Shown: positions 41,648-51,377 of the stretch, one piece after another
How the letters are laid out: the number at the start of each line of letters is the position of its first letter
Position numbering within the stretch: position 1 is the stretch's first letter
Assembly: GCF_003591035.1 (NCBI RefSeq)
Contig: NZ_QYUO01000002.1
Span: forward strand, 1,550,001 to 1,614,000
From: Noviherbaspirillum saxi
GTDB lineage: Bacteria > Pseudomonadota > Gammaproteobacteria > Burkholderiales > Burkholderiaceae_D
Length of the DNA stretch: 64,000 nucleotides
Direction: 5' to 3'
Notes under the pieces: model-generated
Seen by the model: only the letters and a program-made list of their open reading frames with translations
The model's database searches: none
Told to the model about the DNA's origin: nothing
Translations under genes and position numbers: made by a program

Positions 41648-42820
41648 TTACTTGAGCGGATTAAGTACGCCGACTGCAGACGACAAGGCACTCGGCAGAA
41701 TCAACGATATCGTGCGATTCCAGTTGGCGAGCGGCGTTGCGGCCACGTACACGACATCTTTCGGTGACAATTCGAATCCCTCGGCCATTGCCATCGCACC
41801 AGGACTACGTCCATCCAGTTGATAGACGATTTGTCCCGTAGCGTCCTTTCTGATCACGTATATCTGACTTCCATCGCCACTCAGAGGATTGACTCCACCC
41901 GCCTCTCCCAATGCTTCATTCAGTGTCAGTCGACCGTTATACATGGCGAGCGCACGGGGGCGCACGACCTCGCCGGCAACAAACACCTTGCTTTCCTCGC
42001 GTGAGCGTATGCGCACCACGTCACCATCGGCAAGCAGGATGCTGTTCGGGTTGACCCCGCGTTGTACAAGTTCGGGAAGATTGATCTGATAGATGATGCC
42101 GCCGCGATTGACCAGTACCTGACTTTGATCTCCGTCGCTCATGACCCCACCGGCTCGATTAATCGCTTCAATCAGTGTCATCGGTATGTCGTTGATCGAC
42201 TGCAGACCGGGATTGCGTACCGCACCGTCAATATAGACCCGCTTGCTGCGGAAAGACAAAACTCGCAGCGTCACCTTCGGATGCCGAAGATATTTCGATA
42301 GCTTGGTGACCAGCAGGCTGGTAGCCTGGTCCTGTGTCAGGCCGGCGACCTTAAGCGGTCCTGCATAGGGAAACTGGACCAGGCCTTCATGATCGACAAT
42401 GAATCCGGGCGGGGGCATCGCTGTTGCCAATGTGGCTGCATCGGCTCCGCTACCCGTTGCGCCTCCATAGGATGTCGTTGCAGCATTTGACAGTTCGGGA
42501 TGATCCCATACCACGATCGAGAGTACGTCTCCGCTATCGATCGTGTAGGCAGAGGGTTTGCCAAGGAGACGGGAGATATCCTGCGATCTTTGCTGTTCGC
42601 GCCGTTCAAGTTCGGCCTTCACTAATTGCGGTGTAATGGTCTTGAGTTCGGTATCTATCTCGTCCCGCCCGCTGGATGTTGCAGCATGTGCCATGCTTCC
42701 TGCGCCGCCGCGGTCGTTGCTGAATCTTGCCCCGGAAGGCCCGGAGGCACAAGCCGCAAGCCAGACGGATAACATGGCGATACCTGTGGACTTCAGTAGT
42801 GTTCGGACACGGCGCTCCAT
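41648..42820 (-). CDS. Polysaccharide export outer-membrane lipoprotein (Wza/OPX-like)
   Basis: The 390-residue protein starts with a lipoprotein signal (lipobox LAAC, cysteine 24) and has the polysaccharide export (poly_export) domain YTIDSGDVLSIVVWDHPEL followed by SLBB-type repeats (VYIDGAVRNPG, VFVAGEVVRP), and a C-terminal amphipathic helix that could cross the outer membrane. CTGGAGAAAGCTT precedes the ATG. It would form the octameric outer-membrane channel for capsule or exopolysaccharide, but no copolymerase or glycosyltransferase genes lie nearby. Confidence 0.9.
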   Translation of the reverse strand: MERRVRTLLKSTGIAMLSVWLAACASGPSGARFSNDRGGAGSMAHAATSSGRDEIDTELKTITPQLVKAELERREQQRSQDISRLLGKPSAYTIDSGDVLSIVVWDHPELSNAATTSYGGATGSGADAATLATAMPPPGFIVDHEGLVQFPYAGPLKVAGLTQDQATSLLVTKLSKYLRHPKVTLRVLSFRSKRVYIDGAVRNPGLQSINDIPMTLIEAINRAGGVMSDGDQSQVLVNRGGIIYQINLPELVQRGVNPNSILLADGDVVRIRSREESKVFVAGEVVRPRALAMYNGRLTLNEALGEAGGVNPLSGDGSQIYVIRKDATGQIVYQLDGRSPGAMAMAEGFELSPKDVVYVAATPLANWNRTISLILPSALSSAVGVLNPLK

Positions 42821-43160
42821 AAGCTTTCTCCAGTTGATTCGTCAGGCTGTATATTGCGCAACAGGTTAACGCGCCATACAGCCTTCCTCCACCATGTCTA
42901 CCATGGACACGAAGCCGATTCTGCCGTGAAGGCAAATCCATGATCTACGACTCTACGATTGTTGAAACCGTTGGCGTTGAGCAGCGTCAATGCATCCCAC
43001 GAGCAAAGCAGAAGTATCGACGAAACGACGACCGGATCAAGGCGATCCATTGGAATTGTGGATGGAGGAGGACTAAGGCGCCGTGCAGGAGCGATGAACA
43101 GGTGTTTAAACCCGATATACGGACGGGCAATGAAGGCCCACGACCGATCAAGCAATGTGA
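42821..43160. other. Intergenic region upstream of the Wza-like gene
   Basis: About 340 bases. A minus-strand 85-codon frame (42898-43155) crosses it but has no ribosome site or known domain. Expected to hold the Wza-like gene promoter; nothing else can be recognised. Confidence 0.4.
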
Positions 43161-43391
43161 TCAGTAGCGCATGCCTTCGCGTGCAATTTGTGCGTGAAAG
43201 CGGAGCTCTTCTTCATCGGACAACGCGTGAGTCAGAAAAATGGAATTGCCGTCACCAATGGCGACCAGGCCGCAATGCGGACACGTAACGCGCCCTCGTT
43301 CCGCAAGAGTGTCGAGATCTGCACTAAAGCAATTCACTTGAAATGGCCTGCCGCAGAGTTGATTGGGGCAACGGCGGGTTGATCGGGACAT
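43161..43391 (-). CDS. Small zinc-ribbon-like hypothetical protein
   Basis: 76 residues with two cysteine groups (CPNQLC and CPHCG) about 30 residues apart, a probable zinc ribbon, followed by an acidic helix. No known family. The ribosome site is weak. Confidence 0.55.
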   Translation of the reverse strand: MSRSTRRCPNQLCGRPFQVNCFSADLDTLAERGRVTCPHCGLVAIGDGNSIFLTHALSDEEELRFHAQIAREGMRY

Positions 43392-43446
43392 GGCAGTTTT
43401 CTATGCATCAACGATGCACCCAATACTACTGCGAGGACACAGAAAA

Positions 43447-43470
43447 AAAATCCCATAGAGATGGGATTTT
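43447..43470 (-). terminator. Rho-independent terminator
   Basis: On the minus strand AAAATCCCAT, loop CTCT and ATGGGATTTTTTTT form a stem with a U-tract. It lies about 150 bases beyond the 43621-43869 gene and probably ends its transcript. Confidence 0.75.
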
Positions 43471-43620
43471 CGGTGAACCGGTATGTGAACCGGTATTTTT
43501 ACTACCGCACTATCGTGACTTTACCGCCCGCCAGGAGGCATATTGATTGTCCGCAATATTTACATCCAGACAATCTAAAACGCGTCCAAATTTGTTCGCT
43601 AAAGTAAGCCATCGTTGTTT

Positions 43621-43869
43621 TTAGTGAAGACGGATACGTCTTGCGACAACGAGGTTTCTTAGTTCCCATGTGCTGAAGTCTGAAATCTCCAGCATCTGTA
43701 GCAACAAGCGCGGTTCCAGTTTGATTGCCTTGCGACGCAATTGACCGACTGTCGTGACGGGAAGTCCAAGCGCACTGGCAAACTTTTCATCATCATCGAA
43801 TCCCATTTCATTGATAAGGACTTCGATTACCCCGTTCGGATCGCTGTACAGTTCAGAAGATGGAAGCAT
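43621..43869 (-). CDS. Hypothetical helical protein, possible helix-turn-helix
   Basis: About 82 residues from the ATG at 43869; an upstream ATG at 43956 would add 29 residues and neither has a strong ribosome site. Segment FASALGLPVTTVGQLRRKAI looks like a helix-turn-helix. No family is identified. Confidence 0.45.
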   Translation of the reverse strand: MLPSSELYSDPNGVIEVLINEMGFDDDEKFASALGLPVTTVGQLRRKAIKLEPRLLLQMLEISDFSTWELRNLVVARRIRLH

Positions 43870-44110
43870 GGCCTGAATATCATTCTTGTATATCTGTCTG
43901 ATCACCAGAAGTCGGCTGAACCGGATCCGGTGATTTCCCTGAGCGTAACTTAGCATACGGCAGGCTGATTTCAGCCAAGCGATGACAGCGTGCTAATGGG
44001 TCTGTTGCACGCGGTAGACATTGAATGCATCTCTGAATCTGTCATGAACGCTTGAAGAATTGGGAGCGTATCTACTTCACTCTATCTGAGCCTGATTTGT
44101 TTCTCTTTCT

Positions 44111-44614
44111 CTATTCCTGATCCTTGAACGGCGATCTTCGTTGTGTGACCCGTTCCCTGATCCATTCTATCTTCGGACTCGTGGCGATATCAGCAATCAC
44201 GGCGCCATAGTTCGCTTGACCATGCACGGCGTTGCTATCGTTGGCCACTTCGTAGTCAATGACATAGCTGACAAATACCCGATTCGACTGCGGATCGGGA
44301 TTGATGTATTCCACGATTGCCAGTCGATATGTGCGTGTCGGCCAGCGACGGACATATCGTTCGACATCCTTGACGATGTGCGCCTTGTCGACGATACCGT
44401 GATCATAGTAATCCACACCCGGCGCGAAAAACTCGGCCTGCTCTGTCGGTGTCTTTGCCGGATCAATGAACCTCTGCAGGAACGTGTTGACTTGTTCGAC
44501 GGTCTCCTGAGTAACAGGCTCCACGGTGTCCGTAGCTGTGGCGACTGTATTTATGGATCCCAGGCACAGAAGGGGAAAGAGCCATGCGAAGACGGAGCGA
44601 ATGCGAAAGCACAT
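44111..44614 (-). CDS. Secreted NTF2/SnoaL-like hypothetical protein
   Basis: 167 residues with a signal peptide (MCFRIRSVFAWLFPLLCLGS) and a compact mixed alpha/beta domain resembling NTF2-like folds (FLQRFIDPAKTPTEQAEFF, DYYDHGIVDKAHIVKDVERY). Predicted periplasmic. Function unknown. Confidence 0.7.
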   Translation of the reverse strand: MCFRIRSVFAWLFPLLCLGSINTVATATDTVEPVTQETVEQVNTFLQRFIDPAKTPTEQAEFFAPGVDYYDHGIVDKAHIVKDVERYVRRWPTRTYRLAIVEYINPDPQSNRVFVSYVIDYEVANDSNAVHGQANYGAVIADIATSPKIEWIRERVTQRRSPFKDQE

Positions 44615-44844
44615 GATTTTTCAGGCATGCGGGCTTGTCGGGTGCCATTAGAGTGATCGCTTCCGCGCTACAGTTCCAGCATGCATGGCGTCGGTAGAAG
44701 ATTTGCATGCAAGAGTTTTATTTACACCAGACTAAAATTTACACCAACCAAACGCAGCCAATCGCATTTTTCATATCGCTTGCCTTTAGAATGATGGCTT
44801 GTCGATCAACCATTGCGGTACAAACAACGTTTCCTGCTCTTACC

Positions 44845-46314
44845 ATGCCTACATCAACTTCCGCGTCCGACTCTTCGCTTCCGCTGGACATGATCATCTT
44901 CGGCGGCGCCGGCGACCTGTCCATACGCAAATTATTGCCTGCACTGTATATGGCGCATTTGCATGGAAATCTGCCGGCATCGACACGCATCATCGCGATT
45001 GGTCGCCATGCCTATGATCGTAGCGGCTACATCGAGTTTGTGCAGGAACAATCGCAGCCTTTCATTGAAGCAAAAAATCTTGAACCGGCGGCATGGCAAG
45101 CCTTCCTTGGCCTGCTCGACTATATCGCGCTGGATGTCACCGACGCGTCAGGCTACGCCCAACTGGCCAAGAAATCGCGGCCAGGCGTCGAACGCGCTTT
45201 TTATCTTGCCACCGCCCCTACCCTGTTCACAGCCATTTGCGACAATCTTGCTGCCTGCGGACTGGTCGACAGCAACAGCCGGGTAGTGCTTGAGAAGCCG
45301 CTCGGACAGGATCTCGCATCAGCCCGTGAAATCAATGTTGATGTGGGTCGTCATTTCAGCGAATCACAGATTTACCGCATCGACCATTATCTCGGTAAAG
45401 AGACGGTACAGAACCTGATGGTGCTTCGCTTCGGCAATGGCATCCTGGAACCGTTATGGCGTGCACCCAATATCCGCAGCGTTCAGATTACCGTAGCGGA
45501 AACCGTCGGCGTCGGCAGCCGCGCCGGTTTTTACGACGGTACCGGTGCGTTGCGTGACATGGTCCAGAACCACCTGTTGCAATTGTTGTGCATCATTGCG
45601 ATGGAGCCGCCGGTATCGCTGGATCCCGATGCAGTACGTGATGAAAAGCTTAAGGTATTGCGATCGCTGCGTAGGATGCGGCTTGGCGATATCGCGCGCG
45701 ATACGATACGCGGTCAATATCTTGCGGGTGCGGTCAATGGCGAAGCCGTCAAGGCTTATCGTGACGAAACCGGTGTGCCGGCGGACAGCCGTACCGAAAC
45801 TTTTGTCGCATTGCGTACGTATGTCGATACCTGGCGCTGGGCGAATGTGCCGTTTTTCCTGCGTACGGGCAAACGTATGCAGAAACGCCTGTCACAGATC
45901 GTGATCGAATTCGCGGATCCGCCCTTTTCCATCTTTCCCGATGCGCCTCGCAGTTCGGCAAATCGCCTGCTCATTCGTCTGCAACCCGAAGAGTCGATAC
46001 AATTGCAGTTGATGGCCAAGCAGCCCGGCAGCGGCATGCATATGCTTCCGGTCAGCCTCAATCTCGACTTGCAATCGGCATTTGCACAGCGGCGCGCGGA
46101 AGCTTATGAGCGCTTGTTGATCGATGTCGTCCGCGGCAGACTTACGCATTTCATGCGGCGTGACGAACTGGAGGCAGCCTGGTCCTGGGCAGATCCGATT
46201 CTTGAGGGATGGCAGGAACTGGGCGAGCGCCCATTGCATTATTCCGCTGGCAGCTGGGGACCGGATGCATCGGCTGCCCTGCTGGCAAGGGAAGGGTTCA
46301 GCTGGATCGAATAG
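44845..46314 (+). CDS. zwf: Glucose-6-phosphate 1-dehydrogenase
   Basis: The 489-residue enzyme oxidises glucose-6-phosphate to 6-phosphogluconolactone with NADP+, feeding the pentose phosphate and Entner-Doudoroff routes. The nucleotide-binding motif reads GGAGDLSIRKLLPALY (usually GATGDL), the catalytic His is in RIDHYLGKE near residue 180 and EKPLG is present. I chose the ATG at 44845; earlier codons to 44707 encode residues unlike the family. No edd, pgl or hexR gene is nearby. Confidence 0.96.
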   Translation: MPTSTSASDSSLPLDMIIFGGAGDLSIRKLLPALYMAHLHGNLPASTRIIAIGRHAYDRSGYIEFVQEQSQPFIEAKNLEPAAWQAFLGLLDYIALDVTDASGYAQLAKKSRPGVERAFYLATAPTLFTAICDNLAACGLVDSNSRVVLEKPLGQDLASAREINVDVGRHFSESQIYRIDHYLGKETVQNLMVLRFGNGILEPLWRAPNIRSVQITVAETVGVGSRAGFYDGTGALRDMVQNHLLQLLCIIAMEPPVSLDPDAVRDEKLKVLRSLRRMRLGDIARDTIRGQYLAGAVNGEAVKAYRDETGVPADSRTETFVALRTYVDTWRWANVPFFLRTGKRMQKRLSQIVIEFADPPFSIFPDAPRSSANRLLIRLQPEESIQLQLMAKQPGSGMHMLPVSLNLDLQSAFAQRRAEAYERLLIDVVRGRLTHFMRRDELEAAWSWADPILEGWQELGERPLHYSAGSWGPDASAALLAREGFSWIE

Positions 46315-46400
46315 GACTACCAAGCCGGCCGGTTGAGTATCATCGGCCAAAGGTTTCCTGCGTCGGAAGAATCCGGCAAACGAATATCAGAATCGGATTA

Positions 46401-46946
46401 TCAAGATTGAGCGGGGATTGATGTAACAGGGTCCAGATAGCGCTCGACCAATTCAAAAAATTGGCTGTAAAACTGCTTACTTGGAATCGTCTCGGTTCCG
46501 ACCTTGACCAATGCATCGTCACTGGATCCGAACGGCAGGGAGATCGAGCCGATTGCGCCCACACCCAGGCTGGCCGAATTGCTGCTTTTGCGTAGCGAAT
46601 ACCGGTCACGTACTGCATTGGCGAATACCGTGGTGCTATTGCTGCCTTCGCTATTCGGCGCGCAGACCACATGGAATTCGATCTGGGTATGGGTATCGGT
46701 CTCGGGTTGAAAATATTTGCGGCCCTTGACGAGGGATTCAGTCGAATCCCCAATGACATAGCCTTGGCTGAGAAGTGCGCGGCGCGCAGCCTCGCAAGTA
46801 CGTTCCGGTGTACCGGGAAAACTTTGCACGTGCGATCCGGACGACAAGAATTGCTCGGACTGCAATGCCGCAGGTTTCATGTTTGCACAGCCACACAGCG
46901 CCGTCATGAGCATAACAGGAGCGATCAGACTGGAAGAACGTAGCAT
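46401..46946 (-). CDS. DUF2242-family lipoprotein
   Basis: About 181 residues from the ATG at 46946, beginning with a lipoprotein signal (lipobox ALCGC, cysteine 20). The domain has ERTCEAARRALLSQGYVI, KYFQPETDTHTQIEFHVVC and SVSLPFGSSDDALVKV-like features of DUF2242. Function unknown; probably periplasmic or membrane-anchored. Confidence 0.85.
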   Translation of the reverse strand: MLRSSSLIAPVMLMTALCGCANMKPAALQSEQFLSSGSHVQSFPGTPERTCEAARRALLSQGYVIGDSTESLVKGRKYFQPETDTHTQIEFHVVCAPNSEGSNSTTVFANAVRDRYSLRKSSNSASLGVGAIGSISLPFGSSDDALVKVGTETIPSKQFYSQFFELVERYLDPVTSIPAQS

Positions 46947-47049
46947 CTTGGATATCAGGAAGTCGACTAAGCTGGAATATTGACCTTGGCAAGCGCCATC
47001 ATATTTGCGTTGGCGCCAGAAGTCGATGGGCAAGGCCTGAAAGACGAAA

Positions 47050-47079
47050 AAGGCGACTCCGGGAATCCGGAATCGCCTT
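47050..47079 (-). terminator. Rho-independent terminator of ahpF
   Basis: A 13-base stem (AAGGCGACTCCGG against CCGGAATCGCCTT, one mismatch) with GAAT loop is followed on the minus strand by TTTTTC. It lies about 35 bases after the ahpF stop. Confidence 0.85.
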
Positions 47080-47113
47080 GAAATGCCTATACAGTGAGAA
47101 AGGAAATGCCTCC

Positions 47114-48694
47114 TCAGGCGGCAACGGCTTCCTGAGTTTCCTCCGGTGCAGACGTACGGATCAGATGATCGAACGCGCTTAACGCTGCCTTTGAACCTTC
47201 GCCCATCGCAATCACGATTTGCTTGTAGGGCACCGTGGTCACGTCACCTGCCGCAAAGACGCCCGGCACCGATGTCTGGCCACGCGCATCGACTTCAATC
47301 TCGCCACGGTTGCTCAGCGCCACCGTGCCCTTGAGCCAGTCGGTGTTCGGCAAGAGGCCGATCTGCACGAAGATGCCTTCCAGTTCGACATGCCGCGATT
47401 CGCCGCTCTTGCGATCGGTGTAGCGCAAGCCATTGACCTTGGTGCCGTCGCCGGTCACTTCCGTAGTCTGCGCCTGGGTGATGACAGTAACATTTGGCAG
47501 ACTGTGCAGCTTGCGCTGCAACACTGCATCGGCACGCAATTGAGTGTCGAACTCCAGAAGCGTGACATGCGCCACAATACCGGCGAGATCAATCGCTGCT
47601 TCCACGCCGGAATTGCCGCCGCCGATGACTGCCACGCGCTTACCCTTGAACAGCGGGCCGTCGCAGTGCGGGCAATAGGCCACGCCGCGATTGCGATACT
47701 CCTTTTCGCCAGGCACATTCATTTCGCGCCAGCGCGCACCGGTTGCCAGGACGACGCTTTTTGCCTTCAGGCTCGCGCCGCTCGCAAGCTTGATTTCGAT
47801 AATGTCGCCCGGCACGAGTGCGGCTGCACGCTGCAGGTTCATCACATCGACCTCATAAGTTTTTACATGCTGTTCAAGCGCTGCCGCGAGTTTAGGTCCC
47901 TCGGTTTCCTTTACAGATATAAAGTTTTCGATGCCCATCGTATCGAGCACCTGTCCGCCGAAACGCTCGGCGACCACGCCGGTACGAATACCCTTGCGAG
48001 CCGAATAAATGGCAGCCGATGCACCGGCTGGACCACCGCCCACCACCAGCAAGTCGAAGACGTCTTTCGTTGCGATCTTCGCGGCTTCGCGATCGGCCGC
48101 ACCGGTATCGAGCTTCGCGAGGATTTCTTCCAGTCCCATGCGGCCCTGGCCGAAGGTTTGCCCGTTCAGGAAGACGGTCGGCACCGCCATGATCTGGCGA
48201 GAGTTGACCTCATCCTGGAACAGCGCGCCATCGATCATTACGTGACGGATGTTCGGGTTAAGTACTGCCATCAGATTCAAGGCTTGCACTACTTCCGGGC
48301 AGTTCTGGCAAGACAGAGAGATATAGGTCTCGAACAGGTATTCGCCATCGAGATTGCGAACCTGCTCAAGCACATCGGCCTCGGCCTTGGGCGGATGGCC
48401 GCCGACCTGCAGCAATGCCAGCACCAGCGAAGTGAATTCATGTCCCATCGGGATACCGGCGAAACGGATCCCCATATTGCTGCCGGCACGGTTGAGTGCG
48501 AACGACGGTGCGCGCTCGCCGTCGCCGCGACGTTCAGTCAACGAAATACGGTTGGACAGCTCTTTAATTTCCTTGAGCAGTTCGAGCAATTCGCGGGACT
48601 TGTCGCTGTCGTCCAGAGAAGCGGTAATCTCGATAGGTTGCGTGACCTTCTCGAGGTAGGCTTTCAATTGATTCTTGAGATTGATGTCTAACAT
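47114..48694 (-). CDS. ahpF: Alkyl hydroperoxide reductase subunit F
   Basis: The 526-residue flavoprotein reduces AhpC using NAD(P)H. It has the N-terminal double thioredoxin-like domain with Cys129 and Cys132 (SLSCQNCPE), a linker, and a thioredoxin-reductase-like part with FAD-binding [17 protein letters not shown], the second active CPHC pair near 341-344, and NADH-binding [12 protein letters not shown]. It follows ahpC by 178 bases, separated by a hairpin, and is probably co-transcribed. Confidence 0.96.
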   Translation of the reverse strand: MLDINLKNQLKAYLEKVTQPIEITASLDDSDKSRELLELLKEIKELSNRISLTERRGDGERAPSFALNRAGSNMGIRFAGIPMGHEFTSLVLALLQVGGHPPKAEADVLEQVRNLDGEYLFETYISLSCQNCPEVVQALNLMAVLNPNIRHVMIDGALFQDEVNSRQIMAVPTVFLNGQTFGQGRMGLEEILAKLDTGAADREAAKIATKDVFDLLVVGGGPAGASAAIYSARKGIRTGVVAERFGGQVLDTMGIENFISVKETEGPKLAAALEQHVKTYEVDVMNLQRAAALVPGDIIEIKLASGASLKAKSVVLATGARWREMNVPGEKEYRNRGVAYCPHCDGPLFKGKRVAVIGGGNSGVEAAIDLAGIVAHVTLLEFDTQLRADAVLQRKLHSLPNVTVITQAQTTEVTGDGTKVNGLRYTDRKSGESRHVELEGIFVQIGLLPNTDWLKGTVALSNRGEIEVDARGQTSVPGVFAAGDVTTVPYKQIVIAMGEGSKAALSAFDHLIRTSAPEETQEAVAA

Positions 48695-48840
48695 GATAGG
48701 CTCGCTTTTTTAAAATTCGTGAATGCGTACGTTTTTCAGGGTGCAGTGCCACCGCCGGGTCAGCCAGAAGCTGCCGGATCATTCAGGCTGATCGGGGAGT
48801 GGTACTGCTACGGGACGCGATGCCTTGCGCCCCGGAAGAA

Positions 48841-48862
48841 GCTGCGTCAGCACTGACGCAGC
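48841..48862. repeat. Hairpin between ahpC and ahpF
   Basis: GCTGCGTCA and its complement TGACGCAGC form a nine-base stem around GCAC. There is no U-tract, so it may partly attenuate transcription into ahpF or stabilise the ahpC message. Confidence 0.5.
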
Positions 48863-48872
48863 CGATGAAAAA

Positions 48873-49436
48873 TTAAATCTTGCCGACGAGGTCCAGCGAC
48901 GGTGCCAGCGTTTCTGCACCCGGAGTCCACTTGGCTGGGCATACTTCGCCCGGATGCGATGCTACGTACTGAGCAGCCTGCACCTTGCGCAGCAGTTCCT
49001 TGGCGTCACGGCCGATACCGTTGTCGTGGATTTCGCACAGCTTGATCTGGCCTTCCGGATTGATGACGAAAGTACCGCGCAGTGCGAGACCTTCTTCTTC
49101 GATCATCACGTCGAAATTGCGTGTGATTGCACCGGTCGGGTCGCCGATCAGCGGATAGCGGATCTTGGCGATGGTTTCCGATGTGTCGTGCCAGGCCTTG
49201 TGGGTGAAATGCGTATCGGTCGAGATGCCGTAGACTTCGACGCCGATGGACTTGAAGGTATCGTAGTTATCGGCCAGGTCGCCCAGTTCGGTCGGGCAAA
49301 CAAAAGTGAAATCGGCAGGATAGAAAACCACGACAGACCATTTGCCTTTCAGGTCTGCGTCGGAAACCTGGACGAACTTGCCGTTGTGATAAGCGGTGGC
49401 GTTAAAGGGCTTGACTTGTGTATTAATTAAAGACAT
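48873..49436 (-). CDS. ahpC: Alkyl hydroperoxide reductase subunit C (peroxiredoxin)
   Basis: The 187-residue 2-Cys peroxiredoxin detoxifies H2O2 and organic peroxides. The peroxidatic Cys47 is in FTFVCPTEL and the resolving Cys166 in GEVCPAKW. Length and spacing match AhpC. The gene is preceded by CAAGGAGGATAATTC, a strong ribosome site, and lies upstream of ahpF. A possible OxyR half-site occurs about 90-100 bases upstream. Confidence 0.97.
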   Translation of the reverse strand: MSLINTQVKPFNATAYHNGKFVQVSDADLKGKWSVVVFYPADFTFVCPTELGDLADNYDTFKSIGVEVYGISTDTHFTHKAWHDTSETIAKIRYPLIGDPTGAITRNFDVMIEEEGLALRGTFVINPEGQIKLCEIHDNGIGRDAKELLRKVQAAQYVASHPGEVCPAKWTPGAETLAPSLDLVGKI

Positions 49437-49526
49437 GAATTATCCTCCTTGGTTGAAAAAGTTCGCGACGGAGGAATGATAGCCGCAATCAATGATGGCG
49501 TAAAATTAATAGTCTGCATCGACGCC

Positions 49527-49541
49527 ATAGCCATGCCCTAT
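49527..49541. promoter_or_regulatory. Possible OxyR-like half-site
   Basis: ATAG, seven bases, then CTAT matches one half of the ATAG-N7-CTAT-N7-ATAG-N7-CTAT OxyR consensus. The flanking tetrads match only 2 of 4 or fewer, so this is a weak prediction; it lies where an ahpC activator site would. Confidence 0.3.
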
Positions 49542-49712
49542 ATCTGTCCACCTTTGGTTCAACAAGCCGCAAAAATTTTCAATCGACCACTAAAAACGCT
49601 CGGGCACTGTTCTACGTTAATTTTTACGCGATCGGCAACGGGCTTCCAATTCATAGTTGATGTAGGCCCGGATAATGTTGTCAACCTATTTCAGGACGGA
49701 TCTGAGACAAGG

Positions 49713-49750
49713 AAAAATGCGCGCAAGGCCGAGGCCCTGCGCGCATTTTT
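49713..49750. terminator. Strong bidirectional terminator
   Basis: AAAAATGCGCGCA and its exact complement TGCGCGCATTTTT flank a 12-base loop. A-tracts and T-tracts at both ends allow termination of the minus-strand membrane-protein gene and of any plus-strand transcript. Confidence 0.85.
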
Positions 49751-49808
49751 GACACGGTGTCGGCGCAATTGTCGTCGCGTTTATTTAACGAATTGAGGAA
49801 ACAGGGCG

Positions 49809-51257
49809 CTAGAGCAGTACATAAGCAGTCAGCAAAACACAGACCACGCCGGACGTCGTCAACGCAAACACCGCATTCTTGCCAAGGCTGATCTGATACA
49901 AGCCCTCGCCGGAATACCGGCTTGCAGTTAATGACAATACCGAAAACGGCGTCACGCTCGCCGACAAGCCCCAGCCAGCGAGAATAGCTGCCATGTGCGC
50001 AATAGGCGGCAGTCCCAGCACCTGCGGCGTCATGGTTGATGCAAGAAAAACCGAGGTCAGAATCGGATGAATTCCGACAAGCGCGATCACCATGATTGCA
50101 AGGAGCAGAAAGCTGATGCCCAATACGGGATGGATGCTTAACACTTCACCGGTTGCAACCGCCCAGCTCACGGGGAATGCGTCCGCCATGATGCTGCCCG
50201 CACATCCGGCTGAAAGAAACAGCGCGGCTTCGCTGGCCATGGCGGGAAACAGAAGCATGCCCTGGCCCAGCCCGCGTATCCCGTCCCCCCATCTCTGCCC
50301 CGGACGACCCATGGCGGCATTGAACATCAGCGACACCAGCGGCGCGAGCAGGATGATTGCAGCAGACACGACGATGTGCAGCGATTTGCTCATGGTCATA
50401 ATCAATACAAGAAAACCGATCAGCGATACCAATAATGGAAAAGCGGTCACAAACAATTCGGACACCGAGGTCGGCGGGCGCGCATGCGCAGCCGCTGGCT
50501 TGTTCGCCATATGAAACAGCACGGCGCCAACGATCAGTGTTAATTGGCCGACTCCCAACCCGACCGGAAAGACCTCGATCCAGTGCAGCGTCGGATAGAG
50601 CGCCAGCAGCACAGCCATGTTTCCGAATACCGGACTCCAGCAACTTGCCGCAGTAAAGCCGCGTGATACTGCCACTATCGTATCGGTACGTTCGGCGTTA
50701 GGCTGCTCGGCAGCCGGTGCGGCCATGACAAACGTCAGGTTTGCGCCGGCAAGGCCGAGAATGCCCGAAAAGAATTGACTGGTGAGCGCAAAGGACAGAT
50801 AGCGACTACTGCCCTGCCTTTCCCGCAAGCCGGCACCGATCTGCTGGATCCTGGTGCTTTGCACGGCACAGCGCGCGATCAGCATGACGCAGGATGTCAG
50901 CGACAACAGCAGGCCCGCCACGAATACGCCGCGCTGCACTGCCGCGACCGGGTCACGGGCAAACGGCACAAGGAAAATGCCGGCCGCAAGCAGTATGGTC
51001 GAGCTGGTACGCAGCTTTTGATTGATGCGCGGGTAGCCGGCGACGATAAGCAGTGCTGCGGCACCGGCCGTCGGGAGATAGAGCCATCCGGGTCCACCGA
51101 ATGCCCTGGCAAGCGTGCTGATGATCAGCGCCACCACCGCGGTAATGCCAGCCATGGTTCGCCAGTCGCGTTCTGGACGCATAGGAGTTGATTTTTTTTC
51201 CACGCCGGACACTGTGCCGTTGGCGTTCGGGTTCTTTGATTCAGGCTGATTAGTCAT
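49809..51257 (-). CDS. Polytopic membrane protein, transporter-like, function unknown
   Basis: About 482 residues from the ATG at 51257. Twelve or so hydrophobic helices are visible, with paired half-repeats resembling carboxylate or ion transporters (FALTSQFFSGILGLAGANLTF, VSRGFTAASCWSPVFGNMAVL and SFLLLAIMVIALVGIHPILTS). I do not recognise a named family. An additional start at 51326 would add 23 residues. Upstream sequence encodes a decayed EAL protein. Confidence 0.6.
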   Translation of the reverse strand: MTNQPESKNPNANGTVSGVEKKSTPMRPERDWRTMAGITAVVALIISTLARAFGGPGWLYLPTAGAAALLIVAGYPRINQKLRTSSTILLAAGIFLVPFARDPVAAVQRGVFVAGLLLSLTSCVMLIARCAVQSTRIQQIGAGLRERQGSSRYLSFALTSQFFSGILGLAGANLTFVMAAPAAEQPNAERTDTIVAVSRGFTAASCWSPVFGNMAVLLALYPTLHWIEVFPVGLGVGQLTLIVGAVLFHMANKPAAAHARPPTSVSELFVTAFPLLVSLIGFLVLIMTMSKSLHIVVSAAIILLAPLVSLMFNAAMGRPGQRWGDGIRGLGQGMLLFPAMASEAALFLSAGCAGSIMADAFPVSWAVATGEVLSIHPVLGISFLLLAIMVIALVGIHPILTSVFLASTMTPQVLGLPPIAHMAAILAGWGLSASVTPFSVLSLTASRYSGEGLYQISLGKNAVFALTTSGVVCVLLTAYVLL

Positions 51258-51377
51258 TGTCTTCACTGCGACATCGGTGCGCGCCACAATGATAGCGATG
51301 TTTCTGCCATGCCGTACTACGTCCAATGGGAAGGCGAAGCGTGCATCCGTCGAGACTTTGCAGCGGATCGCGGGAAC

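Larger units (their letters stand above)
49437..49808. other. Intergenic region upstream of ahpC
   Basis: About 370 bases between ahpC and the membrane-protein gene. It holds the ahpC promoter, a possible OxyR half-site and a bidirectional terminator (49713-49750). No gene is seen. Confidence 0.5.

Noticed and set aside
42898..43155. 85-codon minus-strand frame upstream of the Wza-like gene
   Set aside because: No ribosome site and no recognised domain.
47219..48691. Plus-strand frame of 490 codons over ahpF
   Set aside because: Antisense shadow of the ahpF gene with no recognisable domain.
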